Shown piece by piece: positions 11,965-20,444 of a stretch of DNA of 64,000 nt; position 1 is the stretch's first letter; the number at the start of each line of letters is the position of its first letter. The position numbers and the translations under genes were made by a program. The stretch covers positions 1 through 64,000 of the forward strand of contig JAWPHD010010335.1 of assembly GCA_037043455.1 (NCBI GenBank). Reading direction: 5' to 3'. The stretch is from Cyrtodaria siliqua. Lineage: Eukaryota; Mollusca; Bivalvia; Adapedonta; Hiatellidae. The notes beneath the pieces are model-generated. The model ran no database searches and was not told the origin of the DNA. It saw only the letters and a program-made list of their open reading frames with translations.

Positions 11965-12915
11965 TTATTTAATATTTTCAATATCCTTAAATGGAACCCA
12001 ACTATTGAAATCCTCATTGTAGCCCTTCCATTTAATCAATGCTTGTTTTTTTTTATAATCACGTCGTATTACTTTTTCAATCCTGAATATTTCTTGCTTT
12101 GCTTTTATCATTTCTAATTCATAAAAACTGCCATCAATGTTTTCGTTGTTTAAATCTTTTATTTTGTATGTCACAGTATTTGTGTTTTGAATTTTATCAA
12201 CAACAAATATTTCTTCAGTCCAATTTGGGGTATAACCTTTCTCAAACGTTCTTTTATATTTACTAATTCTAACAGTATCCCCTATTTTAAACTTTGGCTT
12301 AATTTGATTACTTTTTATCTTTCCATACAAGTTGAAATACACTGTTCCTTTATTTTTCTCATCACTAGCCTCAATCGGTGTCATTTTAATACTCCGATGT
12401 TTTGTATTATTGTATTTATCAACCATCGTCTGAAGCACGTCTAAATATGTATTTGTATTGTTAGCTGTAAAATATTTCCACATCTTTTCTTTTAAAGTTC
12501 TGTTAAATCGTTCAATTACTACAGCTTTTCCGAAATTAAAAGTGTGATACATTTTGATATTATTATCATCAAGGAATTGCTTAAACGTCTTGTTGTAAAA
12601 CTCCACACCTTGATCAACCCACAACAATTTACGATGTCTCCCTGTACTGATTATTTGTTTGAACGCTTTAGTAATATCTAAACCAGTTTTATTTGGAACT
12701 GGCGCAACCCAAGCATATTTGCTAAACACATCAATAACAGTAAGCAAATATGTAGTACCTTTATTATACTTTGAAAACGATTGCATGTCAACCAAATCAG
12801 CAAACCATATTTTATCAATTTCATTAACAATCACATGGCGTTGAGTGAACTTTCTTCGTATGGGCTTATGAACTTCATCTGCTAACTTATCAGTACATTT
12901 CAACGCCTTTTCTAG
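11965..12915 (-). CDS. Retroviral-like DDE integrase with C-terminal chromodomain
   Basis: This is the rve-superfamily integrase of Polinton-like elements, which catalyses insertion of element DNA into the host genome. The frame from the slippery site to the stop is about 316 residues. Catalytic residues are visible: first Asp in WFADLVDM, second in [12 protein letters not shown], and the Glu in [13 protein letters not shown]. An SH3-like segment ([20 protein letters not shown]) and a chromodomain ([23 protein letters not shown]) follow. All domains look complete, with no internal stop. There is no ATG before the first catalytic Asp; the first in-frame ATG follows it in DLVDM. There is also no promoter-like motif in front. 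The frame is -1 relative to the PLA2 gene just upstream and is entered at an A AAA AAC site, so it is most probably made as a PLA2-integrase fusion by ribosomal frameshifting. A decayed in-frame fusion is the alternative. Confidence 0.9.
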   Translation of the reverse strand, partial: LEKALKCTDKLADEVHKPIRRKFTQRHVIVNEIDKIWFADLVDMQSFSKYNKGTTYLLTVIDVFSKYAWVAPVPNKTGLDITKAFKQIISTGRHRKLLWVDQGVEFYNKTFKQFLDDNNIKMYHTFNFGKAVVIERFNRTLKEKMWKYFTANNTNTYLDVLQTMVDKYNNTKHRSIKMTPIEASDEKNKGTVYFNLYGKIKSNQIKPKFKIGDTVRISKYKRTFEKGYTPNWTEEIFVVDKIQNTNTVTYKIKDLNNENIDGSFYELEMIKAKQEIFRIEKVIRRDYKKKQALIKWKGYNEDFNSWVPFKDIENIK

Positions 12916-12921
12916 TTTTTT
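12837..12921 (-). promoter_or_regulatory. Predicted -1 programmed ribosomal frameshift signal
   Basis: On the minus strand the heptamer A AAA AAC (12921-12915) sits in register with the PLA2 frame and is followed at once by its TAG stop. After a 7-base spacer (TAGAAAA) comes GGCGTTGA (12907-12900), which pairs perfectly with TCAACGCC (12844-12837) across a 55-base loop. Slipping back one base enters the integrase frame exactly. Heptamer, spacer length and stem match canonical -1 frameshift signals (established knowledge). That it works is inference. Confidence 0.7.
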
Positions 12922-13376
12922 GGCTCTCCAAGTCCTAGTTTATATTTTTCACTAATTACAGGCTTGACTATCAAATTCTTAGCGATTTTTTCTCCAATAG
13001 TTTTAGACTTAGTAGATTTCAAACCAGTAAGCATGTTTTTATCACACATTGATTTATTACTAGGATTTTCGTCATAACAATAATCATGATCTTTACAAAC
13101 AGCATCTAATTCATTTACTGGTTTTCCGATATCAAGTGGATTACCAGGACCGCAATATTTATAACCAGGAAGTGTTAACCCTTGTTTAGGTAATAGAGGA
13201 AGCATAGCTTTATGAATATCAATATTACCACCTTCTGTGTTTTTAACAAACTTTGTTTTAGTAATTATACCACAAGATGCACAAGTTGCTCTTAACATTT
13301 TTCTGCCATTTTTTGCTAAAAAATACTTAGGATTAATATTTCCAGTAACCTTTTTTTCTTTTATACAGTAACTCAT
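12912..13376 (-). CDS. Zinc-ribbon-like plus phospholipase A2-domain protein
   Basis: The 154-aa zero-frame product has an N-terminal Cys-containing segment (MSYCIKEKK, then RATCASCG, a possible zinc knuckle). From about residue 70 it has a PLA2 fold signature: a Ca-loop-like [11 protein letters not shown] and the catalytic helix [15 protein letters not shown] with the His-Asp pair. Such domains in parvovirus capsids and Polinton-like viruses help virions leave endosomes (family knowledge). It starts 11 bases after a TAATCTAA motif. The frame is intact. It stops at TAG immediately after A AAA AAC, and the integrase follows in the -1 frame. The expected readout is thus a short PLA2 protein plus a longer PLA2-integrase fusion. 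Confidence 0.8.
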   Translation of the reverse strand: MSYCIKEKKVTGNINPKYFLAKNGRKMLRATCASCGIITKTKFVKNTEGGNIDIHKAMLPLLPKQGLTLPGYKYCGPGNPLDIGKPVNELDAVCKDHDYCYDENPSNKSMCDKNMLTGLKSTKSKTIGEKIAKNLIVKPVISEKYKLGLGEPKN

Positions 13377-13395
13377 ATATAATATGATTAGATTA
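13377..13395 (-). promoter_or_regulatory. Element start motif before the PLA2 gene
   Basis: TAATCTAA (13395-13388) is followed by 11 bases containing TATTATAT and then the ATG. The TAA at its 5' end also closes a frame coming from upstream (residual tail of the interrupted virion gene). Confidence 0.6.
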
Positions 13396-14086
13396 AACTT
13401 CGTTTACAAAATATGATGTTATGATGTTTTCATTTTTTACTGGTTTATAAGGCTTTAATAATTTGTAAAGAATATCGTGAATAAACATATACTTTTAAGC
13501 GACACATATGCATTATTATATGATATGAACACCTGGATAGGGTTTTACTAAACCGTTTTTGTATTGTAATTTTGTCGTAATTTGGCGGGTTATTTTAAAA
13601 TTTGTATAACAAACACCTAAAAATCAACAGTTAAACCGTAAAATGCCTTTTCTTTTTCTTTTTTTTTGCAATTTGTCGAATATGCAGTGGTCTATTTTGT
13701 GATTTTAGTTCGTGGATTTATCCAATTCCAGTACTTGCCAGACCACTAAGTGCCCCTGTTGCTAAAGGCCCTAATATCTTTGGAGACAATTTAGCAACTG
13801 TTGGTAAATTTGTTTTAGTTAACAAACCAGCTAATGCGACTAAAAAGCCTCCATTTTTAGACTGAGACCTCATTTGCGATTTTGATATACTTATATCTAA
13901 TCCCCGCCCATCAGATTTAGATTTGTTAATATTGTTAATCTGGGTAGCTGTCAGCGACAAGGGGCAATTCCCAGTTAGTTGGTTATTTTTTAACCTGAGT
14001 GTTAATTCATTCTTGTTTTCATAAGCCTTTGCTAAACTTTGGTTTTGTCCATCTGTTAAATTTACTGAATAATTTACGTAAGTCAT
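13391..14086 (-). pseudogene. Small basic/hydrophobic virion-type protein (pVI/pX-like), split by insertion
   Basis: The first part (14086-13722) starts MTYVNYSVNLTDGQNQSL. It has a lysine/asparagine-rich middle (TATQINNINKSKSDGRG) and a Gly/Ala/Leu-rich hydrophobic end (GGFLVALAGLLTK, LGPLATGALSGL). This layout recurs in adintovirus-like elements of cnidarians and other animals and is compared with adenovirus minor core/cement proteins (recalled). A 244-bp repeat sits at 13478-13721, and the frame ends within it. Beyond the insert, 13477-13391 still reads as a short tail (LYKLLKPYKPVKN and onward) ending at the TAA of the next start motif, so the tail probably belonged to this gene. The start lies 12 bases after TAATCTAA. 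Confidence 0.7.
13478..13721. repeat. 244-bp dispersed repeat, copy 2, inside a virion gene
   Basis: Near-identical copy of 9140-9383. Its right border coincides with the truncation of the pVI-like frame and its left border with the resumption of coding sequence, so it was inserted after the viral element. No clear target-site duplication is visible. Confidence 0.9.
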
Positions 14087-14106
14087 ATATATTATAAGTT
14101 AGATTA
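14087..14106 (-). promoter_or_regulatory. Start motif overlapping the capsid gene stop codon
   Basis: TAATCTAA (14106-14099) supplies the TAA stop of the major capsid gene. Twelve bases later (TATAATATAT inside) comes the ATG of the next gene. Confidence 0.65.
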
Positions 14107-15374
14107 AACTATTACCAATTCATTTCCGACAGTATCAATATCTACATCTACTTCATAGAGAACCAGAGCATAAACATTATATGTAGCGGTAGGAACGTTG
14201 TTTAGTTTATATCTCAATCTTAGTTGTTTTGGATCAACACTGACTTCATTTTCCTTGTAACTTAAATCGAAATATATCATTCCGAAGAGATTTTTAAAAT
14301 TACCCACATTGAGTAAAGTTCCGGTGTTTTTATCATTTTGTTTGTAAGAATAATTAATAACATCTCTGAATATTCTTATGATATTAGCATAACTGTATTC
14401 AGTTTCTGGATAATAAACTCCATTTCCGACTTCCAATCTAGCTGATTGTAAATAGCAATTAGCATCAGCAGCATTTAGTTTAAAAGTATCTAAAAGGTGA
14501 GGATTTTGTGTTTGAGAAGAACTTTTGTCAGCCCTTTGCAAATACACAAAAACGTGTTTGGGACTTTTGACTCCGGCCGTTATTCTAAATACAGATTCTG
14601 TTAGTTGAGTACTTCCGCTTTCTTGTATCATTTCACGAAGATAAGTCCATCTTGTTGATGTCATATGATTTGACATTACATAACTTAAACCATCTGAGTT
14701 AAATATCATTCTAGGTATCCACAAAACTAATTTATTAATAATTACTCGGCCATCATCACCGCCAGCTTTGAAAATTAGCACATTATCATCTGTTAGTTGC
14801 AAGCTGATTTGAATCTGACTAGGAGGAAGCATGTTTGTTTCCAAACCTCCAAAGAAGGAATATTTATTTAATGGGATTATAGAGTCAACTTTTTGGTTAG
14901 TTGTGATTAAAACATGGCGAATAGCAAAACCTCGATTATAGGTATCTTCATCCTTCCGAGATTCTGCAGCTGTCGTATTATCTAAATAAAAGTATTCGTT
15001 CGTTCCGGTTGTCTTTGCATAGTCATCAGAAATTTCAAACAAGCTTTTGATATTAACAAATCTGTGAAGATTATTTCCATCGTAAACTATTTTCCCATTT
15101 TGCTTTACTTGCATTTGATCAATCAGTGAAGCTGCATCGTTAATTAAAGCAATTCTGTCAGCGTCTGCGAAATTGGCTCCATCAGCAAGTTTGTTTACTT
15201 GAAAACTGATTTCAAAATATGCATTATACCATCAAAGTAAGAACTTCTGTCATTTAGTGTAAATTGGTAGCCACTTTTCATTTGCCTGGTAGCATTTCCT
15301 GGTTGTGGTATGGGGGTATCTAACTGAATAGGTACATGTTCATATCTAGTATTATATTGATTACTTAGAAACAT
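14104..15374 (-). pseudogene. Major capsid protein (hexon-like double jelly roll), one frameshift
   Basis: About 420 residues in total. The N-terminal part starts at 15374 (MFLSNQYNTRYEHVPIQLDT). The rest, open from about 15230 to 14104, includes IPLNKYSFFGGLET, VIINKLVLWIPRM, MTSTRWTYLREM and the C-terminal TATYNVYALVLYEVDVDI. Length, position among virion genes, and the LVLWIPRM and ALVLYE segments fit the capsid proteins of adintovirus-like elements. The jelly-roll assignment is family inference. The two parts are in different frames and join near 15225-15230 by a single-base difference. No slippery site is present there, so this is damage or a sequencing error. Its stop lies in the start motif of the next gene. 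Confidence 0.7.
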
Positions 15375-15398
15375 CTATGTATATTAGTAATTAGATTA
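15375..15398 (-). promoter_or_regulatory. Start motif before the capsid gene
   Basis: TAATCTAA (15398-15391) holds the stop codon of the preceding 139-aa gene. The capsid ATG follows 16 bases later, after TAATATACATAG. Confidence 0.6.
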
Positions 15399-15815
15399 TT
15401 TTTTATTAATTAATTGATTAATTCTCACATGAATTCCCCTTCCGGATAGTAATCTGTTAATTTTTGCATTTACATCTTCTTCAGTTATATTATCAGCCGC
15501 AGCTTTAGCTGCATCTTTTGTGGCAGCTTTTGTAAATTCTTTTAAAATTGTCTCACCTTTTGGTTTAGGTTTAATAACTGAAACTAATTTATCAGCAGCT
15601 ATTTTTCCTACTTCATCTTCAAGATTTTTAGAACCACTCTCTATGATTTGTTTTCCAGCAGTTTCTAATGCTTTTTTACCTGTTGTTTTCACAGACTCGC
15701 TGAATATTTTTGAGCCAACCTTTGAAAAAATGTCAAATATGCCAGCTCCAGTTAATCGATCAACTTGAGTATATGTTCCCGTACTAGTGTCATAAACTTT
15801 TTTTAAACATGCCAT
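15396..15815 (-). CDS. Small lysine/alanine-rich virion-type protein
   Basis: 139 aa, intact. A glycine-rich amphipathic segment (GAGIFDIFSKVGSKIF) is followed by Lys/Ala-rich helices (TGKKALETAGKQIIESGSKN, AATKDAAKAAADN) and a basic C-terminus (RGIHVRINQLINKK). The composition suggests a DNA- or membrane-associated internal virion protein such as the minor core proteins of adenovirus-like viruses, but no family motif is decisive. It lies between the penton-like and capsid genes, starts 10 bases after the penton stop, and ends at the TAA within the capsid start motif. Its own upstream leader (TAACATAAGTTATATG) lacks a clear TAATCTAA. Confidence 0.65.
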   Translation of the reverse strand: MACLKKVYDTSTGTYTQVDRLTGAGIFDIFSKVGSKIFSESVKTTGKKALETAGKQIIESGSKNLEDEVGKIAADKLVSVIKPKPKGETILKEFTKAATKDAAKAAADNITEEDVNAKINRLLSGRGIHVRINQLINKK

Positions 15816-15825
15816 ATAACTTATG

Positions 15826-16590
15826 TTACATTAATTCCTTCAAAACAAAACGAAATGATGTATGGACACCATTAAGATTAATAATTTTACCAGAGAAATC
15901 GGTAATGTAAATATTAATACTGTTAATGATCGTTTTGTTTACTTCACAGAACCCGACTCTCATCGGTTCATCTTTGAAAGGATATGATCTCGTAAGATCA
16001 GCTGTACTTATTTCATAAATAACATCCCCGTATAATCCATCAACATGATTACTTATCAAATCACAGTGGATATACAACGTATCGATAGAATTTGTTTTGT
16101 TTGGTGTTACAATTCCAAATTTAGTTTCTCTGATAACTGCATCTTTGTCAAACCCAATCAAGGTGTGAAAGTTTGATTCTCTCAAATCAAGCACGAAATT
16201 ATTATGAATGGTAATCAAACATTTGAAACTTGATAAATCAAACTCAATTCTTATCGGGACAGGTGAGTCATCAGTTAAATCATTGTTTACAGTTAATGTT
16301 TCTTTTATGTAATTATCGATATCAGCATAACTGTAATTTCCATTTGTAAAAATAATTGCTTTTGGATCGTTATCTGTTTCATTGTGATACCTTATCACTT
16401 TGTTATTAAAATCTTCACTAATATTATACCACGAGTAAGTCATGGAATTAATCTTATCAAATCCAATACCATATTGTTTGTTCCTGCCTAATATTAATGG
16501 TCTGTCAAATACAGTTGTAAAATTACTTGGTTTGTTTGAGCTATTAATTATTGACGCTTTCTCCGATGATAACACAATTTTTTGTTCCAT
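15826..16590 (-). CDS. Penton-like minor capsid protein (single jelly roll type)
   Basis: 254 aa, intact. It begins MEQKIVLSSEKASIINSS. The C-terminal half holds the pattern typical of the minor capsid proteins of this virus group as I recall it: LYIHCDLISNHVDG, DVIYEISTADLTRSYPF, then INSINIYITDFSGKIINLNG and a final FRFVLKE strand. In relatives this protein forms the capsid vertices (family inference). It lies between the fibre-like gene and the 139-aa gene. The ATG follows 'tctatattat' but TAATCTAA is not evident. No broken residues were noticed, in contrast to the genes on either side of the block. Confidence 0.65.
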   Translation of the reverse strand: MEQKIVLSSEKASIINSSNKPSNFTTVFDRPLILGRNKQYGIGFDKINSMTYSWYNISEDFNNKVIRYHNETDNDPKAIIFTNGNYSYADIDNYIKETLTVNNDLTDDSPVPIRIEFDLSSFKCLITIHNNFVLDLRESNFHTLIGFDKDAVIRETKFGIVTPNKTNSIDTLYIHCDLISNHVDGLYGDVIYEISTADLTRSYPFKDEPMRVGFCEVNKTIINSINIYITDFSGKIINLNGVHTSFRFVLKELM

Positions 16591-16623
16591 ATAATATAGA
16601 ATGGATACTTTTTATTCATACTA

Positions 16624-18040
16624 ATCATTCCGGTATGTTATACAGTTTATAACTTGATTTTTCAAAATTGAAAACTTGTGTAGTGTTGTCTTCTATATCT
16701 GATCTGAAAATAATACCAAATGACGGTTTGATATATAATTCAAATGTTTTTTTTACTATTCGTTTGCCATTTGTTATTACCGGGATAAGAGACTTTGAAG
16801 TCTGTGAATAAATAAAGAATCTGCTCCTGTATAAGTAAAATCTATCTCAAATACATAACGGCCTTCTTTAATAATTTGCAACTCCAAACGAAATTGTTTA
16901 TAATATTCTTCGCCTTTTATAAGTGGATTGGCTGTAAAAGTAAACGCATCAAAAAATGAGGCTGAACGCCCGGATCTTTCAAGTGGTTTTTGAGTTGGAT
17001 ACGATACAAACATCGATACCATGCCACTGTCATTGTCATAGGGGTCGGCCGCAAAGGTATCTTGAATAATACTTATTTCATCTATTGTATATTGAAACAG
17101 CAGAATCCGACTTAAATAGTCAACTTTTACTTTCAACTCATCAATTATACCAAGAACTGCTGTATGCCGGCTATCAACCTTTTGATTATGCTCTTTAAGA
17201 AAAGCGATTTCACCATCAAAAGCTTTTCTTTTTTCATCCTGGGCAGCTTTCAATTGCTTTGAAGCATCATCAATAGCAGTCTCGAGTTTATCAGCGTCAA
17301 CCAGTTTGCTCAAAGCTGTCTCCAGCGACTTACCATCAACCATTTTCTTTTTGATGTCTTCAAACTCTTTGTTGATATCAGCAACGTTGGTGTTTATCTG
17401 CTCATTTAATATTTTAATTTGTTATGTCGTTAGTAAAAGCAGTTCTCATTTGTTTTGAAGCATCAGCAATAGCAGTTTCCAGTTCATTGTTATTAACCAT
17501 TAGTTTGTTGATTTCTCCAATCCGTGTATTAATATTTTGAATACCAGCTCTTATTTGTTCTCTTAATTTCTTGTAGTTTTCGCTATCTTCCAATACATCT
17601 TCTTTCTTTTCTAACTCTTTCAAAGCATCACGCAAAAGTTTTATTTCATCTTTTTATTCATTTTGAATTTCAAGCATTTTTTCACGGTTTGCTTGTAACT
17701 TTGTTTGTATCTGACTAAGTTTATCATCAACACCTGTTGTCAAATTTTTTATCATGTCTGGAATTTTATCAATATTATAATCACGTATGATTTTTGCTAC
17801 TCTTCTTACAGTAAATTGCTTTGTTGCTGCATCACCTGCTTTTTCTGGAATACTAACATTGGTAATTTTATTATTATCCATGTTAAGCTCACTTCTCAAA
17901 ACAATTTCCTGGTTTCTGCCTTTGTTAAGATAATTAACCAAATTTTTTTGTTTTACATACTCAGACAGCACAATACCAAAATTTGTAATATTGACGCTGC
18001 CAGTAGTAACTTCCTCGCCAAGATCATTAAAAAGTCCAAT
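16624..18040 (-). pseudogene. Fibre-like coiled-coil attachment protein, heavily frameshifted
   Basis: About 470 codons. The N-terminal part (to about 17654) carries the phrase LNMDNNKITNVSIPEKAGDA, a motif shared with phage tail fibres and fibre proteins of Polinton-like viruses (recalled). A central stretch of heptads follows (LKELEKKEDVLEDSENYKKL, ETAIADASKQMR and a second copy, ETAIDDASKQLK). The C-terminal globular region contains SFFDAFTFTANPL and RYVFEIDFTYTG. The frame breaks near 17640-17655, 17405-17415 and 16780-16790. At the expected start, 12 bases after TAATCTAA, the codon is ATT rather than ATG (18040-18038). The gene is therefore dead in this copy. The repeated ETAI.DASKQ block suggests internal duplication of the shaft. 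Confidence 0.65.
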
Positions 18041-18060
18041 TATATAATATGATTAGATTA
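18041..18060 (-). promoter_or_regulatory. Start motif overlapping the ATPase stop codon
   Basis: TAATCTAA (18060-18053) contains the ATPase stop. Twelve bases later, after TCATATTATATA, the fibre-like gene's expected start reads ATT. Confidence 0.6.
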
Positions 18061-18691
18061 AATTTCGACGTTGAAGTTACGCTTTACTAACTTCCTAGGG
18101 CGATCCAGATACAGAAAGTCATACTGCTTGTCAGTTGCTTTTTTATACTGATCTTTGCTGACATCTTGTTCGTTGGAAAGCATACCAAGCTCACCATTAA
18201 CCGGAGTCGCGAAGAAGATGTAATGAGAGCAATTCAAACGAATGTCTTTAGGAGTTTTATAGTAAGATTGTGTCAAGTAAATTACACAACAGTTTTTGTG
18301 CCTTCCCTGGATGAAATACTTAATAATATCGTTTTGATTGCGCTCGCAAACATAATCATCAAAAAATAGCTATCTTTTGAGTATCAGAATCCAAATCACA
18401 GGGATAACTTCATCATTTGAACATTCTAATATATCTTCAACTGGGATTTATTATTTTTTGCTATCTTTTCAAGTTTTTGTGACAAGACCTGATACTTAGA
18501 CTGCTCCAAGTTTTTAGCAAACAAGTAAATCTTGTCGTAATAAAGGTTTAAGCAACATGTGAACTAATGTGTTTGTCTTGCCAGAACCTGAATTACCACA
18601 AATTAACATTCTAAAACAATAGTCTGGCATGAAGTTCCATATCTGTTTAAAATTACCGTTTTCTGTTTTCATATCTATTTGGAATTTCCAT
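18058..18691 (-). pseudogene. A32/FtsK-HerA-like DNA packaging ATPase, broken
   Basis: The ATPase that pumps viral DNA into capsids. The minus strand shows a Walker A loop, LICGNSGSGKTNTLVHML, at about 18590, and a Walker B, LFFDDYVCE, at about 18345. Between and after these are RHKNCCVIYL and TQSYYKTPKDIRLNCSHYIF, the sensor-type region typical of this family. The C-terminus (LDRPRKLVKRNF) is intact. The pieces lie in different frames, broken near 18550-18560 and 18360-18410, and the first ATG at 18691 is out of frame with the Walker A segment. About 210 codons in all, close to the usual size. It starts 11 bases after TTATCTAA and diverges from the 498-aa gene. Confidence 0.8.
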
Positions 18692-18775
18692 TATAATAAT
18701 ACTTAGATAATACTTATCTTAACTTATCTTAACTTATCTTAACTTATCTTATTTTAATCTAACCTAATATTATAC
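18692..18775. promoter_or_regulatory. Divergent promoter region with four 10-bp repeats
   Basis: Only 84 bases separate the two gene blocks. TTATCTAA (18710-18703, minus) faces the ATPase. TAATCTAA (18755-18762, plus) plus TAATATTATA faces the 498-aa gene. Between them are four tandem copies of (A/T)ACTTATCTT at 18711-18750. They may be an activator site or a replication-related iteron. This is inference from position. Confidence 0.6.
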
Positions 18776-20272
18776 ATGTCTTTGTTTAAATGGAAAGAAT
18801 TAGCAGATAAAAAGCGAAAAGCGAGTGAGCTTGTCAAAGAATATGAGAATAAAGTTATCCAGAAAAGACTCGAAAAAGGAGCTAGTCGTGATTTGTACGC
18901 AGAAGTATTTAAACCTGTAACTAGCGAAATAACAGATCAAACAAGACGGCTAGCTGAACATTTGATCACCCTTCCGGAAATACGTCAACAGTTGGCTCTT
19001 CTTCCTGAGGCAATACGTCCGCAATTACTTGCCCCGCCTGATCGTGGAGCCATAGCACCACCACCGCCGCCACCACCACCGCCGTCGCCACCGCCACCAC
19101 ATGTTAAAAAACCAGTTGTCAAGCAAACTGTAGATCCTAAAAACCAAGCACCAGCGGTTGGTCTTATGGAGGAACTAAGGCAGTCAATGCAATCTGGACT
19201 AAAATTAAAAAAAAATCCGGAAAGAGAGCCTAAGCTAAAACCCACGGGCGAATTATATGAAAAAATCAAACGAAAACGTATATCAATTGATCCCGAGGAC
19301 GAAGAAATAATAAGAGAAATAGAAGAAGAAGAATGGGGCCAAGAACCTGCCGCGGGGCCTAAGGAACCCAAACCGGTGTATGATATTGACTTGGATGCTG
19401 GTATGAATAAAGACATACTTGATAAGTATGGCTTGCCAATGCCAACTAAAATACCAGGTAATACTGATGGCAATGCTGATTATGATGAATATATTCAAAG
19501 GGCTGATAAGATACACAAGGAAATGGTTCCCAAGATAAGAGGCCTAAGGACAAAAATAAACAACCTCAGCGAAGAAAATCTCAAAGAGGGGTGGGAAAAA
19601 GCAACATCCAATGCGACTAAACTTAAATATTCAAAATTACTCAATGACCCCGATGGCGTCAAACAAGAGATAGCTTCACTTACAGAAGAACATAATAAAA
19701 AAGCAGATGAGGCAAATGCTTTGGGTTTTTATATAAAAAGGTTGCCTGAGCGGATTCAAACAGCTAGCGAAACTATACAAAAGACTGGTACAGGGATGCA
19801 ACAAAATAAAAATTCCTACAAAGTTGACAAAGATGGTCACTATGGAATGTTACAAATTGATTTACCTAATCTTGTTGGTCATCAAAAACTAATTGCCAAA
19901 CAAGGAGAAGCAGTTGTGCTAGATCTAAAAGTAGATGATGATTTTATAGACTTGATAACAAAGCGTTACAACAATGGAAAAACTTATTCAATGCTGTCTC
20001 AGAATGCTTTTAAAGAACTAACAGAATTATCTGATTTACCAATTTATAAAGGTTCTTCAAAGTTCAAAAAGATTTTAGGAGGTTGTGTTGAATATTACAA
20101 TAGCCCCAAAGATTTGATGGATGATCTGGAGTTGGTATATGGAAGTATCGAATCAGGAAATAATAGTCCACAGCTGATAAATAAAGGTATTAGCATAATC
20201 GATGAATTATTAAAAATAGGTAAAATATCAACCAAAGAACACGAACAACTATTTTCTAAATATCTTAATTAA
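18776..20272 (+). CDS. 498-aa conserved protein of the virus-like element, function unknown
   Basis: Intact. It begins MSLFKWKELADKKRKASELV, a charged helical N-terminus. At about residues 95-108 there is a proline tract (a run of nine P, then SPPPP), then an acidic segment (DPEDEEIIREIEEEEWGQE). A helical middle (KIRGLRTKINNLSEENLKEG) and a compact C-terminal domain follow, with FIDLITKRYNNGKTYSMLSQ, SSKFKKILGGCVEYYNSPKD and a helical end. I remember this C-terminal domain as recurrent in animal adintovirus-like elements next to small membrane genes, with no known function. It starts 13 bases after TAATCTAA and is followed 4 bases after its stop by the next start motif. Part of it (19300-19696) is duplicated at 20445. 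Confidence 0.8.
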   Translation: MSLFKWKELADKKRKASELVKEYENKVIQKRLEKGASRDLYAEVFKPVTSEITDQTRRLAEHLITLPEIRQQLALLPEAIRPQLLAPPDRGAIAPPPPPPPPPSPPPPHVKKPVVKQTVDPKNQAPAVGLMEELRQSMQSGLKLKKNPEREPKLKPTGELYEKIKRKRISIDPEDEEIIREIEEEEWGQEPAAGPKEPKPVYDIDLDAGMNKDILDKYGLPMPTKIPGNTDGNADYDEYIQRADKIHKEMVPKIRGLRTKINNLSEENLKEGWEKATSNATKLKYSKLLNDPDGVKQEIASLTEEHNKKADEANALGFYIKRLPERIQTASETIQKTGTGMQQNKNSYKVDKDGHYGMLQIDLPNLVGHQKLIAKQGEAVVLDLKVDDDFIDLITKRYNNGKTYSMLSQNAFKELTELSDLPIYKGSSKFKKILGGCVEYYNSPKDLMDDLELVYGSIESGNNSPQLINKGISIIDELLKIGKISTKEHEQLFSKYLN

Positions 20273-20276
20273 ATTA

Positions 20277-20296
20277 TTATCTAACTGTTATTATAC
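20277..20296 (+). promoter_or_regulatory. Start motif before the small membrane-protein gene
   Basis: TTATCTAA (20277-20284), then 12 bases containing TTATTATA, then ATG at 20297. Confidence 0.55.
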
Positions 20297-20444
20297 ATGA
20301 AAACCAAAGAAGAATTAATTGATCACTTGACGCGACTTGTAGCTGCGTAGAGACGCAGTTATAAATTGTGCGGTATTATAAACACAACATTACAGATTAC
20401 CAGTGGAATAATTGGTTGTGGTGCTGTCCTAGCATTAGTTCCAG
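20297..20444 (+). pseudogene. Small membrane protein, nonsense codon and truncated
   Basis: It begins MKTKEELIDHLTRLVAA, then an in-frame TAG (20348-20350). The same frame continues with a hydrophobic stretch (LQITSGIIGCGAVLALVP) up to the junction with the duplicated segment at 20445. Small proteins with a KEELI-type start and one or two membrane segments are common beside the 498-aa-type gene in related elements (recalled). The stop lies in the loop of a perfect 6-bp hairpin (ctgcgt agag acgcag). Confidence 0.55.

Noticed and set aside
15225..15232. Capsid frameshift as a second programmed frameshift
   Set aside because: No slippery heptamer or downstream stem is present, and a single-base change explains it.
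18985..19516. Minus-strand frames with Gly-rich and Tyr/Phe-rich sequence
   Set aside because: They are antisense shadows of the proline- and Glu-rich parts of the 498-aa gene.
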